A stretch of DNA of 64,000 nucleotides from Gnetum montanum (GCA_015680685.1 MNCI01000273.1:459673-523672); one strand, 5' to 3'; shown: positions 1 through 12,110, counted from the stretch's first letter. Notes: generated by a model not told the origin, from the letters alone. Made by a program: numbers and translations.

Positions 1-2142
1 GGTTGCCCACCTACGGAGGTAGCATATGTTCTGGCTATCTTAAACTCATGGAAGGGTTTTGTTTGTTGCACATTGACTAATAGTCTCTTATCTAGGCTCT
101 TAGGTTTATATATGGTCATGGCTCCTAAAGGAAAAGTTGCATAGATAATGTAAGGTCCTTCCCACAGTGTTTGAAATTTGGTACATTGTGACACATGTGT
201 GGGGTTCCAGTAGAGAACCTTATCACCTAGTTGATACCTAACTTTCCTAATTTTCAGGTCATGACATTGTTTATTAAATGCCTTATGCAACTCATCAGAA
301 GACAGGGTAGCTAATCAGTTCTCGTCTAGCAAGTTAAGAGTAATTAACCTTTGTTTTTGTGCTAGATCAAGGTTAAGGTTGAGGTCACATGTTGTGGCTA
401 GTGTACGAAGTTCAGTTTGGATAGGGAGCATTGAAAGCTTTCCATAAACTAACTCGTAGGGAGAGTAGCCTATAGGGAGTTTCATATGGAGCAGTATGCC
501 CAAAGAGCATCATTTAGTTTAGTGCTCTAGTCTCACCTATACTTGCTAATGGTTCTAGTCAGTATCTTAGTAATCTCCCTATTGGTAACCTCAGGTTGAC
601 TATTTGCTTGGGGGTGGTATGGTGTAGTCAATTTGTTAAGCGTTGCATTAACTTCCAAAAAGTTGCACCTATAAAGTGTGTACCATTATCTGAGATAAGT
701 GCACGTGGCACACCAAACCTGATCACAACCTGTTGTTCGACATCGTGCAACTGTAGATGAGGTGCAATCTTTAACAGCAGCTACTTTAGCCCATTTTGTT
801 AAGTAGTCAACGGCAACTACGATGTAAGCTTTTCCATTGGACATTAGTGTAATGGGCCCCATGAAATCGATTCCCCAAATGTCAAAGGGTTCTAGTGGTT
901 GAATCCATTTTTGTGGATTCTCCATTCTAGTAGTCATTCCCCCATCATGTTATTAACACTCACAAGATTGGATGAATTGATGGGTGTCTTGGAACAAGGT
1001 AGGCCAATAATACCCTGCAAGTAGGATCTTAATGGCTATTCATCTCCTAGCATAATGACCCCCACAAGGGCCCTCATGAGCATCTTGGAGAACTCTCAAT
1101 TGATCTCTATCGGGATCACACCATCGAACCAAGCCATTAGAACATACTTTGTAAAGTTATCCATTAATCTCCATAAAATACTTGGCTATGTGAAGAAACT
1201 ATTGTTTCTTCTTAAGGTCTAGCACCTGTGGTGTTTGTTGGGTAAGGAGATAGGTAAGAATGTTACTGTACTAGTTAATCCCCATGGGTGATTGGTCATT
1301 CACGACATTGGCAAAGAGCAACTCATCGGGAAAGTGGTCGAAGATGGGATACTCATCCTCTTTGCTGTCCCAGCGCAACCAAGATAAATGATCATCAACT
1401 ACGTTCTCGGTGCCATTATCTAAGATAAGTGCACGTGGCACACCAAACCTGATGACAACCTATTGTTCAACATCGTGCAACTGTAGATGAGGTGCAATCT
1501 TTAATAGCAGCTGCTTTAGCCCATTTTGTTAAGTAGTCAACGGCAACTACGATGTAAGCTTTTCCATTGGACATTGGTGTAATGGGCCCCATGAAATCGA
1601 TTCCCCAAATGTCAAAGGGTTCTAGTGGTTGAATCCATTGTTGTGGATTCTCCATTCTAGTAGTCATTCCCCCATCATGTTGTTAGCACTCACAAGATTG
1701 GATGAATTGATAGGTGTCTTGGAACAAGGTAGGCCAATAATACCCTGCAAGCAGGATCTTAATGGCTATTCATCTCCTAGCATAATGACCCCCACAAGGG
1801 CCCTCATGAGCATCTTGGAGAACTCTCAATTGATCTCTATCGGGATCACACCATCGAACCAAGCCATTAGGATATACTTTGTAAAGTTATCCATTAATCT
1901 CCATAAAATACTTGGCTATGTGAAGAAACTGTTGTTTCTTCTTAAGGTCTAGCACCTGTGGTGTTTGTTGGGTAAGGAGATAGGTAAGAATGTTACTGTA
2001 CCAGTGAATCCCCATGGGTGATTGGTCATTCACGACATTGGCAAAGAGCAACTCATCGGGAAAGTGGTCGAAGATGGGATACTCATCCTCTTTGTTGTCC
2101 CAGCGCAACCAAGATAAATGATCAGCAACTACGTTCTCGGTG
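1..2142 (-). pseudogene. integrase relic with internal duplication
   Basis: Integrase inserts the reverse-transcribed DNA into host chromatin. Reading leftwards from 2142 come the RNase H-integrase connector, a zinc-binding region (about 950-1250 and again 1680-1980), and the first half of the catalytic core with GIDFMGPITPMSNGKAYIVV (1467-1667). The second copy of that core (686-937) then continues into the rest of the core, the block LPIGYSPYELVYGKLSMLPI (315-503), and the C-terminal part at 1-300. The 730-bp duplication makes the protein read connector, zinc and half-core twice, so no functional enzyme is possible even apart from stops. No chromodomain is visible, in keeping with Athila-type elements. 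Identification is firm; exact ends are not. Confidence 0.85.
683..2142. repeat. 730-bp direct tandem duplication inside integrase
   Basis: Positions 683-1412 and 1413-2142 are nearly identical with a constant offset of 730. Only scattered single-base differences are visible, for example near 723/1453 and 1151/1881. The three breakpoints share just two to four bases (tacc, tgcc, tgcc), which suggests slippage or end joining at microhomology rather than unequal recombination between long repeats. The high similarity means it is much younger than the decay of the surrounding element. Confidence 0.93.
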
Positions 2143-2640
2143 CCTTTATGATCGATCATTGTTAGATCAAACTCTTGTAGGATTACCAGCCATCATATTA
2201 TATGGGGGCCTACCATTATCTTATTCATGAAGAACCGAATTGCACTATGATCAGTGTGTATGAATACTTTGTACCCCAATACATAATGTCTAAGTTTTTC
2301 TAGTGCAAACACTACAGCCATTAATTCTTTTTCTATAGTAGTGTAGTTAAGTTGTGCACCAGCTATACTTCTACTTGCATAGTGGATGTAATAAGGACAT
2401 TTTTGATCATCTAACTTTGTAAGTATAGCTCCTAAGGCATAGTTGGACACATTAGTCATGATGTGGAACAGCCTGGACTAGTCAGGAGATTGTAGAATGG
2501 GTGTTTCTACTAGCTTCTGCTTTAGATTTTGGAAAGCTAGTTCACATTCCCTAGTCCACTCGAAGGGTACATCCTTTTTCGTTAGCTCTACCAATGGTTT
2601 GACAATCTTTGAAAAGTTCTCTATGAATCTCCTATAGTAG
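2143..2640 (-). pseudogene. Ty3/gypsy RNase H relic
   Basis: This domain degrades the RNA strand of the RNA:DNA hybrid during reverse transcription. The minus strand shows TNVSNYALGAILTK, then LNYTTIEKELMAVVFALEKL, RHYVLGYKVFIHTDHSAI and RFFMNK (2193-2459). These are the ordered landmarks of the gypsy RNase H, including the E in KEL and the D in TDHSA. It follows RT directly and is followed by the integrase connector with its HKGTENVVADHLS phrase (2118-2159). A stop separates it from RT at about 2480. The same blocks recur in the plus-strand element at 21990-22290. Confidence 0.88.
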
Positions 2641-3560
2641 TCAGTGTGTCCAAGGAATGACTAAATGTCTTTAATAGTTTCCGATTGGCAGGTGATTCCT
2701 TGGATGACTTTGATTTTTTCAAGGTCTACCTCTATCCTTGCATGTAAAATTTTATGCCCAAGCACTATGCCTTCTTGGACCATAAAATGGCTTTTTAGCC
2801 AATTGAGCCTTAGATTAGTTTCTACACACCTTTTTAGCACTTGCTCCAATCGGTCCAAAGCTTGATCAAAACTTGCTCCATAGGTGGAGAAGTCATCCAT
2901 AAAGACTTCTATACCATTTCCTATCTGCTGCTGGAATATGCTTAGAACTAAGAGTTGAAATGTGGCAAGGGCATTACACAAGCCAAATGACACTTGTTTG
3001 TATGCAAAAATTTCCCAAGGATTGGTGAATGTAGTTTTGGCTTGGTCTTCTGGGGCTATTTATATTTGGTTGTATCTGCTATAGCCATCTAGAAAACTAT
3101 AATAGCAATGCCATGCGATTGTGTCCAAGACTTGGTCAACAAATGACAACAGAAAGTGATCCTTGAATGTTGCCATGTTTAGTAGCCTAAAATCTATACA
3201 CACCCTCCAATTTCCTTCCATTTTAGGCACGATTACCAAGGGGCTAACCCATTCGCTATCAGCAATGGGGTATATGAACCTAGCATTTAGAAGCTATTTG
3301 ATTTCTTCTTTTACTACTTGCTTCAACTTTGGGTTCAATCTCCTTTGTGGTTGTTTTCGAGGATTCATGGAGGAGTCAGTGTAAATCCTATGCTGGCATA
3401 TCCTAGGATCTATTCCAATTAATTCTGGATATGACCAAGTGAAGGCCTTTGAGCACTTATTTATCACCTTTAACAGACTCTCATTTTGTTGCGGAGCAAG
3501 TCTCGCGTTGATGATTACCGGTTTTCCATTCTTAAGGAATGCATATTCCATATTGGTGGA
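2641..3560 (-). pseudogene. Ty3/gypsy reverse transcriptase relic
   Basis: Reverse transcriptase copies the element RNA into DNA. The minus strand gives the N-terminal block with AFTWSYPELIGIDPRICQHR (3294-3551), then MSFGLCNALATFQ and the catalytic FMDDFSTYG (2661-2993), then HFMVQEGIVLGHKI. The two catalytic aspartates survive in FMDD, the Athila-lineage version of the YxDD box. Stops fall between blocks, for example near 3060, so the frame is broken. It is flanked by the protease linker and RNase H in the expected order. Confidence 0.9.
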
Positions 3561-4400
3561 TAAGGTTTTAGCTCTAGGGGCTCTTGTTTAAATTTTTTGG
3601 GAATTTTCAACTTCCCCCAGTTGATGTTTTCTAAGTTAGGACTAGGAAGTTGGTGGTGGACTTGCTCTAATGCATCAATGCTATCTATATAAGTGCAAGT
3701 CAATACCTCAGTTAGTTCCATGCATAGAAGTGAGCTGCTTTCTTGATCAACTAACAACCACTAGGTGTCTTCTTGTCTCGTGGCTACTACATATAGGCAC
3801 CTTTGTATGTTGATCGTTTGTGCACATTGATTGCATGCAAACAATGTTAAACTTTGCACAACCCATGATCTCTGTATGCAATTGCACCCTGTGTCACTGT
3901 ATGTGATGAATGGAACCTTCTTCTTCTCGATCTTTCCAAAAGTATTTTCCTTAGATATTTCTAGGGAAAGTTTGTGGAGACCTAGGAACGCATCGATAGT
4001 GCTTAGCCATGCCCTTCCCATTTTTATTGGGAAGTTCCCCTTACTGTTATTCACTTGGATCACCAAGAAGTTAGTTGGATATGACCATCATCAAATAGTG
4101 GTAACAATGTCCTCCACTAATCCCAAGGGAACAGTGATGGACTAGTCAGCCAATTCTAAATAGACATTGCTCTTTTTTAATGGAGGCAGGTTCTAGGCCT
4201 TATACATTTCTTGGGATATTAGGTTGACATCAGAACCTGAATCTAAAAGAGCTTTACATGGCTCATTCCCAGTGATTTGTAGATATATTAGAGGACTCCC
4301 AGGATCAAAGAATTTCCTGGCAAGGTGGCCACCCTTGATCCAATCAGTGATGACATGTGTTAACATGAATGTATGCATTCAATGTGGTGTTAAGTTTGAA
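3561..4400 (-). pseudogene. retroviral-type aspartic protease relic and linker to RT
   Basis: The protease would cut the Gag-Pol polyprotein. On the minus strand 4193-4378 holds ALLDSGSDVNLIS, with the D-S-G active-site triad of retrotransposon aspartic proteases. The following part has IKMGRAWLSTIDA (3761-4066), the usual second landmark (I-x-G-R-x-W-L). The linker 3515-3757, with LPSPNLENINWGKLKIP and LELKPYPP, leads into RT. Stops interrupt the frame around 3757-3761 and 4066-4190. The motif order and spacing make the call secure. Confidence 0.83.
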
Positions 4401-6808
4401 AGGGGCTCTGAACCTTTATTTGATATAGAAGCATCCAAAGACTCAGCCACTTGGGGTTGCAAAGGCTTTTTTGGACTATTGGTTTTGAAGAAAGTTCTCT
4501 TCTTTGTACAGTTTTCAGAACCAAAAGTAGGTTGAGGATTAACAACTCTTGTGGCATTGTGTTGCTGTGACTAAGCAGGGAGTTCACCTTGCATTACTAG
4601 AGTAGGTGGTAACGGAGCTACTGGTGGGAGAGACATAGCTGGATTGGAAGGATGGTATACTTGTGAAATGTTGCCCCTAGGAGAGGGAGACCTATAGTAC
4701 TCGCGGGATTGGTAGTGATGTTCGGAAGTAACGTGACCAACAGAGTCACGTGGAGAAATTGGATGCTACACATAATATCCATATGGGTCAGGTTGTCTTG
4801 GTGGTGGCATTCCCCATGATTGCGAGTATTGCCACTGTTGATGTTGCTCAATTGTTTGTGGTGAAGTTCCACTTGGATAATATGTTAAAGGTTGGTGGAA
4901 CTGCCTTGGGTTACCTTAGGGATAAGGTAACCACTGGGATGTTTGCCATTTTTTTAAATGTGAATTAAGTGCATACACCCCAGACTCCTGCAGATATGAG
5001 ATCACAGGACAACATCCCTTAGGATGGTTGTATTGATATATCTTGCATCCACTATCATCGTCTATATCTGAGTCCACAACTTCTTCAATAATAGCAACTT
5101 TTCCCTTACCCTTGTTATGTGCATTTTCTACTTCCCTCTTTTTCCTGTTGTCAAGATCACTACCTCGCTTCCTAGACTCCTCTACTATTTTGAGAATAGT
5201 TTGAAACCTACTATCCAGGGAGTTCCACATTTAGTCTACGTTTGCTGATACTTTTGATGCTACCTTTTGAATAGGTCAGGTTTTCCTATTCACCATCTCT
5301 TTGAGTGGTGACTCTTCCTCATCCTCACAAAATCTTACTACCTTCTTTCAGAGGGAAGGATCTCGATTGTATTCTTCCACTATCTTTTTGTAGCTCACCT
5401 TCTTCCTTAGCTACTTTATGCAATAGCTTATGAATTTGATGGGACCTAAGCTCTGATAGCCTCCCTTGGGCATAAGTCCCAAGGGTTCTTCTCGTTTCCT
5501 GCCTAATCCCATCTATGAGATGGTGTAGTTGATCCTACTATGAATAACCATGGACAAGACAACCATGTAAAAGTGCATAATAGTGGCCCATGGTAGCATC
5601 CAAGGGTTCATGACCTCCTTGTTTCCATCTTTGGATTTTCTTTCGTAAGTTAGATACTTGGGAGTACATTTGGTACTTATCGTTGAACAATTCTAATATC
5701 GTAATCCACCTATGAATGGATTCTAGTTCTAAAGACCAGTACCAGCTTTTAGCTTCTTTTATTTGCATCATGAAATTCTTGTAAGTGATTTTGAGGATCA
5801 ACGTTATATCCCCCTTCAAATCATGGGATGTTATTCATGTCTAACCTCTTAATCATACTATCTTTTTAGTGCCTTGTTGGAACTCTCATATCCTCAATAA
5901 TATCTAGCATGCTCCACGTGGCGAGTAGGAGTTCATCTTTATCATCTTGTTCATAGCGTCTATGGTGCCTACGCAATTCCCTACTCTCCCTTCTTCTATG
6001 GCGTGATTCCCTAGAGTGTCCTCATCCTCTATCTTGGTTGTCTCATCTATGACTTCCACTTTGTTTGCCCTTATCCTCTCAATCTGTTTCTCTATGGCTA
6101 TGTCTAGACATAGAAGGAGAGGATGAAGGAGATAATGAAGGTGAAGAAGAAGGAGAACTACCCCCATGACAATGTCTACTTCCTTCTCTTCGATGGTCTC
6201 TACCTCGATTGTGATTGCGATCTGAATGCCCATCTTTGTCATGGATCTTTGTTCCTTTTTCGGACACTTTGTGTCCATTTGTATCAGAACCTATGTTGTG
6301 AATCATGGAATGAAGGTTCTGATACACAACCCCTTGGCCAAAGTCAAGGAGACAAACATCGTTTTGTGGGTGACTACCTGAGGCAAGTTCATTACCCTCA
6401 ATTTTGCTTAAAATGTGGGGGCAGCCTCAGACCATTTTCCCTTTAAGGACTTATGTTGTCTCTCTTGTTGCAAATCCCTTTGACATTGTGCTTCTATGGG
6501 ACGGTAGTCTCTTGAATCATAGTTCTATGCAATGTACTCTACATGTAAATGTTGCGTGCCTATTCATGTGAGAGCATGAAGAAGCATACTTGGAACTAAA
6601 GGGTCAAGAGGTAACACTATGTTACCTTCCAAGTCACATCCACACAGCTGTTTGTCTTGGTGAAGTCGAGTACATATTCATCGGGATGAACATATACCAC
6701 ATGAACCTGTTGAGGAATTGGCGGATCAATGTCATGTGTATCTTATTACCAATTGCTTCTTATGTTAGCCCTAGGCAGTGAAGTGCTTTTGTGTGAAGAA
6801 GAAGACAT
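4401..6808 (-). pseudogene. Athila-like gag relic
   Basis: Gag builds the particle that packages the element RNA. The likely start is ATG at 6808-6806 (MSSSSHKS), chosen because the related plus-strand element starts alike (MSSFHRHE at 17685) and both continue with a VHPDEYV/THPDEYV block (about 6650-6690 here). A Ser/Arg/His-rich stretch follows (6079-6327). The capsid-like gag domain at 5538-5819 has EAKSWYWSLELESIHRW and a LRKKIQRWKQ helix. A region near 5000-5060 with NHPKGCCPVI stands where a nucleocapsid might be, but I see no standard CCHC knuckle. Numerous stops and frameshifts are present. Confidence 0.8.
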
Positions 6809-6924
6809 TTTATCTTGTTTAGTGTGTAGGGTATTATTATCTTTTTCTTAATCAACCCTAAGGGTTTGTTCCAATGATGTAAATGATAGTGCACAAACAA
6901 CTAAGTCCTTGGAAACATCACCAA

Positions 6925-7732
6925 TTATGAGCAGTGAGGTATCACTATGCTCAACCATACGAATACAAGCATTTCACGCAAGATTCGATCGAATTCCAAG
7001 GACTAAGTGCCTATGCACCTATGTGGAACAATAATGGGTTGATTAATCATTGTCTTCCCAAACTTACTTGTATGTCATAGTTGTATGGTTAAGTAAGCTT
7101 GAGGCATATGATTTTTATGGCTTTTATGTGTTTTATATCTTGCACTGATAAGGAGGGGGGAGAGAAATAACTAAGTAACTAATCTAATTTAACTATTCAT
7201 TAACTAAGTTCTAAGTACTCCTAACACTAGTATCCATTTCCACTTGTCGTACACATCCTAAACTAGTGCAACACTGCTGGGATTACCGAACACTAATCGT
7301 TACTGGGTTACCAAGGACTACACACATGCTCAAAGCAGCCGTACTGAGTGTATTTAACTAAGAGAGTTCTAAGGTGAGACAAATCATTAATTAACTAGGG
7401 AAGAATTAAATAATAATTAACACTAATTAATCTATTTTGTATGCTACAAGGTTTATCATAAAGTTCATCTTTATTGTTGTACACAAAGTGTGCTCAGGTA
7501 CACAATGCTCGATTAAAGATCCGTTCACTCTATGAATCCTACTGCAGGCACACAAAAATAATTATAACTCTGGAGGGAAAAAATGGGAAGCATTTGACTA
7601 AGGGACTAACTTCTAACTGTGGAAACCAAGGGCACCACCTCTTATTTATAGGCAAGGAGATGGGCTGCGATATCGGGTATCCAATATCGCATGGTTGATC
7701 CAATATCGCGGATGCCATATCACGATTCATCA
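6925..7732 (-). repeat. 5' LTR of the left Athila-like element
   Basis: This segment of about 808 bp is homologous to the solo LTR at 42565-43077. Shared blocks include the left end, the phrase on both sides of position 6970, the TATA region and the right end. Boundaries follow the solo LTR, whose ends are TGATGAG...CTCATCA. Here they have decayed to TTATGAG...TTCATCA. About 280 bp in its middle (roughly 7040-7340) is missing from the solo copy. It lies immediately upstream of gag in minus-strand terms, so it is a 5' LTR. No convincing tRNA primer site was identified in the 116-bp leader. Confidence 0.8.
7641..7723 (-). promoter_or_regulatory. LTR promoter: TATA box with upstream GATATC-type repeats
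   Basis: On the minus strand TATAAATAAG lies at 7650-7641. Immediately upstream in that orientation (7666-7723) are four imperfect units around a GATATCG core at 7666, 7683, 7702 and 7716. The solo LTR of the same family has the same arrangement: a TATA box at 42995-42986 and four GATATC units at 43014, 43033, 43047 and 43061. Spacing and strand fit a core promoter with a short repeated binding site. Function is inferred from position only. Confidence 0.6.
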
Positions 7733-7959
7733 TCTAGAATCTAGTAGAGCCTTGTAGGGTTTATGTTCTACTTTTTTGAGGCATATTATGGGACTTTTGG
7801 AATTTGTTCTTTTCCTGGGAAGTATTCCTACTTTAATCTAGTGTGTTACAATTTGGGTGAGCATGTTAGTGGTCAATTTTGGATCTGTAGAATGTGGAAG
7901 CATAGTGTTCCCTTGAGAAGTATGTGTAGATGGGGTGGATGTAGGTGAAGTTCCCATCC
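7733..7959. other. no recognised gene between LTR and gag fragment
   Basis: Nothing coding was recognised. It may be the protease-side end of the gag fragment to the right, but I could not align it by eye with the matching part of the left element. Confidence 0.4.
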
Positions 7960-9010
7960 TTTGAATATTTTTAGGACTTGTTCTAAAAGTACACATTTCT
8001 TGGATCTAGGTTCATTTACCCTCGCATCCTCTTATGTATTAGATGCCCTAGTAGCACTCTTTTGTTGCAGTTGTGTTGGCAATTCCCCTTGCATAACCAA
8101 TGGCCATACTAGTGGTAGAGAGTTTAGAGTTTGGATTAATGAACTAGTTGTTGGTTAGTGTACATAATAATTTGGATCTATTTATGAAGTAGTGGGCCTA
8201 TGATATTCCAGTGGATAGTACTGAGAACAGGTGTCAACTGAAGCATTCCTGGGAGAGATTGGATGTTGAACATAATATCCATAAAGATATGATTGCTAAT
8301 ATGAATAATTCTACCTTTTTGGTGGCATCCTTGACACTTGTGGTTGTTGCCACTATTACTGGTATTGTTCCTATAGTTGAAGATAAGCTCCACTTAGATA
8401 ATGTGATGGTTGATATAGTTGTCAAAAATTTCTTTGTGGTTAAGATAATCATCTTTGTATCTATTTCTTAATAAATTTTGAATTATGTGTGTATGCCTCA
8501 AACTCTTGCAAATGGTTCATAACAGGACAACATCCATTAGGATGTTCATATTAGCACACTTTACATCCTTCATTGTCTTCCAAATTGGAGCCTATTAATT
8601 TTTCAACTAGCAGCAACTTTTCCTTTATTTCTATAGTTTTCTCGTCCATTGTCTCTTTTTTTTTCTTTTTTTCTTTTTTTTAGGGCATTTTTAGTCTTCT
8701 CCTCTACCATCTTGAGTGAAGTAGCAAATTTTTCATCCATGGAATCCCATATCTTCCCTATCTTAGTCGCAATGTCATTAATTGATTCTTGGATGACTAG
8801 AGTCTTTCTTTGGATTATAGCCTCCAAAGTTTCTTCTTCTTATCTTTCACATATCCTCCTAACCCTTTTTCTAATTGTAGAATCTCAATTATACTCTTCA
8901 GCTACTTATCTTTTCTTTAATTCTCCTTCCTCTTTTACCACCTGGATTATCAATCTTTGGATTTGATGGGCTATCATTTTTCATAACCTACCTTGGGCAT
9001 ATACCCTAAG
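7960..9010 (-). pseudogene. gag fragment of a second Athila-like element
   Basis: This minus-strand stretch is a diverged copy of 4380-5480. Matching blocks include 8260-8410 with 4765-4890 (the same Asn/His/Gln-rich reading) and 8500-8640 with 4980-5110 (the region before the charged stretch). It also has a Lys-rich run at 8649-8700 where the other copy reads KKREVENAHNK. It is therefore the C-terminal part of a gag gene. No RT or integrase follows within reach, so the piece is isolated, perhaps because the left element inserted into its host copy. Stops are frequent. Confidence 0.72.
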
Positions 9011-10099
9011 AATTCCTCATATCCCACATACAAGTCCACTATATATGCCAATTTTTCATATCCATCTATATCAAAATAAATTTCCATTTCTTTCAAGAAA
9101 AAAAATAATGAAACCTAATACATATCTCTAGAATCTGAAAATAGATGTTTCTTTTGGACATTTCACTTCTTGTTTCTAAAATTAAATATAATAATAAAAT
9201 ATCCCTTCTACAGGTCCACTAGATATGTCGCTCCTACACATCCATCAAGAACAAATTTCCACTTCTTACATTAAAGAAAAGAAAGTTAGCAAACATTAAG
9301 AGCTTATGCAAACGCATCATAGTTTGGAAGAGCAAGAGAATGTGTTGAATTATGAGGGGCAGCAAAGACTAAGGGATTGAAGAAGAGAGATATACAAAAT
9401 TGGAGATCATATCAAATTGGGAAGATTAGAATAAGAGAATGCTTAACAACACATGTATTAGGAAGAACTAAGAGACTTTCATAAGAAAAACATAATCATG
9501 GGAGATCATGCCCTAAGATAAGTCCTGATAGAGTAAGGGGTTGTAGTCAAGGACATGACGATGGAACTATGAATTAGATTTTAAAAAAATAGACCATATT
9601 ATCTCTTGATGCTATTGCTTCTAATCATGGGATTCAGATAGAAGGGATTCGACCTCAACAACAAAATACTAGAAAAATAGGACTTGCATGTGGATGTGAA
9701 AAAGGTCAAGATCTTGAAAACTGGCTTCATAGTAACTCCTATTATTATTAGTCTTTATATTGGTTTTTTTTAATGGTAAAAATATTCTATTTATTCTACA
9801 TTAAAAAATCTTTTGTAGAGTATACATGAGCATGGGTATGGGTGTTGGTGTGGTTGGGGTCATGGTTTTAAAAGTAAGTATTATTTAGTTGATAACTTGA
9901 TTATTTTAACTCATAATCATGTCCTTCCTAGTGGTGATACCATATAAGTTCTTTCAACTAAAGAAGGTAATGACCCATAAAGAGGAAGTGGACATGGACA
10001 TGGACATGGGCATGGCTAGATTTTTGGATGTAAATGAGACCTTGGTTTTGGATTTGAAGCTAATCAAATGGAATACATTATTATGTCTTAGGATCAAAT
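9011..10099. other. AT-rich spacer with a short dispersed repeat
   Basis: There is no gene I can support. Two related segments of about 85 bp (9024-9110 and 9208-9292) share a 'tccactagatatgtc' type phrase and a following 'aaatttccattctt' type phrase. A short Asp/Met/Gly periodic reading near 9985-10015 comes from the hexamer-like repeat 'gacatg'. The right part may be the 5' portion of the Helitron. Confidence 0.45.
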
Positions 10100-12110
10100 A
10101 GACAGTCACACAAAACAAGAACATGAACTAGCTCACAATAGTAAGTGACATTAAGAAGAATGAAATAGACAAGATCTTGAGGCAAAAGTTCTGAATAGAA
10201 TCATAAGAGAAGATAAGGAACAAGCATAGAAAAGATCTCATGTGTAACAAGAACAAAAAAATCTTATTGCGAATCAATTATAAACAAATTCTCAAATTAC
10301 TGTCAATCAAACATCTTATCCTAACTTTCATAAGTTAAATACAAAGATACTATAAGTTATCATGATATTCTCATAATAGGTTCAATGTTTTATTGCTCCA
10401 TGATTTTTTGATATCTATAATAAAATTTAAATGGATATTAAAATGGAAATTGGTGGGCCAAGTCCAATGTGTAATAGATGTAAGAAAAAAATAATAGAAA
10501 TCCTAAATCAATTTGGTAAAGAGAAAAATATTTCTTTGCACATAATAATATGGATTTAGAACAACAATCATTAGTATTATTTCAACTATCCTAAGTTTAG
10601 GAAATGCTTATTATAAGAATTAATCCTATATTACAAGTTATGCATGCTTTAGGAGGTCAATTTAAGTACCAAGGACATAACATTATAAGATGTATTTGAA
10701 ATTGCAAAAAGACTTCCTATGAGGATTTTTGAGATTATACTACTTATATTGGTAACAATAGATCAAATAAAAAATTAATTACAACTTCATTATAAATAAA
10801 ATAATGTGTGTATGATGTTTTAATGTATAAAGTAGAAAATGATCCTTATGATCAAGATATTGAAATAGATATACATGCCTTGGGTAAGAATACCGACGAT
10901 GGGGGTGTAAATGTCTTTATGAAGATCCCTTTCATTGCATTATCTAAATAATATGGAGAGGTGAGATTACCAGTTGATGATCCAATGATTGACTTAATTA
11001 AAGATGAAGCAAAACCTATTGATGAACATACATCATCAATTGCATCTGAACCACTAATGTTAGTAAAATAGCTCAATTTAATAAAAGAATTTTTATAGAA
11101 TCTAAATATGGAATGTTTAGATACTGCACAATGGACTTCACTATTTGATTCATCAATCAATGAATTCAAGAAAATTGGTATTCTTCCAATGTCATTTCCT
11201 ACTCTATTTTCATATAGTAAAAGTATCTTCCTTACAAGAAGAGTTAAGGATGTCAAGCTACTTGAATAAGCAAAGCATCTAATCTAATATAAGATAGTAG
11301 ATTAAGTCACTACAAAATATTCAAGTATAACAAGTATTACATTTTCATTCTTAATATTATATCAGTTTTGTGAATCTATGTTAATTATTTATTCACTATT
11401 TTTTATAGGTACTACATTTACAACATGATAATAAGACACTATGTACTAAAATCAACAATAATATTCTTCAAAAAGAATATTATCAAAGTATCTTTAACTA
11501 TACAAGAGTTTAAAAAATAACAACAAAATGCTCCTAAGGATAACTTTTTTTAATAAATTTATGACATTTGATATCATTATACAAGGAACCCCTTCAAACT
11601 GGAAAAAATGTAGAGTACAATTATTTAATTTGGTAAATGAGTTAGGTTTTTCAATAGTATTCTTCACTTTAAGTGTAGTTTATTTATAATGGCCAAAATT
11701 TCATAAGCTAATGACTAGAGGAGTTCCATAAAATCCATTTGAAGCAAAGCATTGAAGAATAAATACTATTATAGAAAATTAGCATATAGCTACTTAGTTC
11801 ATGCATCTTTGACATTAAGCATTTAGATAGATGGTATTATTACTAGAATTTCATGTGGTTAACTACTAGACTAGATATGAATGATAGCATCATGGATCAC
11901 CACATGTCCATGGTTTTCTCTAGATACTAGAGCCTTGAATATAGATGATGTTGATTGGAATAATCTAGTAGAAGTAAGGATAAAAAGAGATTTTTTAAAA
12001 AATTTTATAATAAATGCTTGGAAATTCAAATATACATAAGATGATAGAGAAAATGATGTAAGTTTTAACATGCAATTAGTGATTATGGCTTTGCATTATT
12101 TAATATAATT
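10100..12110 (+). pseudogene. Helitron Rep (HUH replication initiator) relic, N-terminal half
   Basis: Helitron Rep nicks and joins DNA for rolling-circle transposition. Reading rightwards with frameshifts I see a Gln-rich stretch (10100-10330), PSPMCNRCKKK (about 10455-10500), ALGGQFKYQGH (10648-10680) then DVFEIAKRLP (about 10690-10720), and VENDPYDQDIEID (10830-10872). Next come ILPMSFPTLFSY (11180-11220), then WKKCRVQLFNLVNELGFSIV (about 11600-11660), and HHGSPHVHGF (11888-11917). The last is the HUH motif with both histidines at 11903-11911. Directly before it, two stops stand where the family has Trp-Gln. The order and spacing match the Helitron-like N-terminal domain. The two-tyrosine motif and the helicase are absent, so the copy is truncated. 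Terminal TC/CTRR ends were not found. Confidence 0.75.

Larger units (their letters stand above)
1..7732 (-). mobile_element. Athila-like Ty3/gypsy retrotransposon, 3' end beyond the window
   Basis: Read on the minus strand the order is 5' LTR (7732-6925), short leader, gag (from 6808), protease, RT, RNase H and integrase, running off the left window edge. This gene order defines Ty3/gypsy. RT phrases such as FMDDFSTYG and HFMVQEGIVLGHKI, and integrase FDIWGIDFMGP, are those I associate with the Athila lineage, which lacks a chromodomain. Every domain carries stops or frameshifts, so the copy is dead. It lies against a gag fragment of a related element on its right, so it may have inserted into one. 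The target duplication cannot be tested because the 3' LTR is outside the window. Confidence 0.88.

Noticed and set aside
1629-1952. 107-codon plus-strand frame
   Set aside because: Lies opposite the integrase of the left element and inside its duplication.
6123-6446. 107-codon plus-strand frame
   Set aside because: Shadow of the Ser/Arg/His-rich gag segment on the minus strand.
10852-11256. 134-codon open frame on the minus strand
   Set aside because: It is antisense to the Helitron Rep reading, which has clear family motifs. The minus frame shows none.
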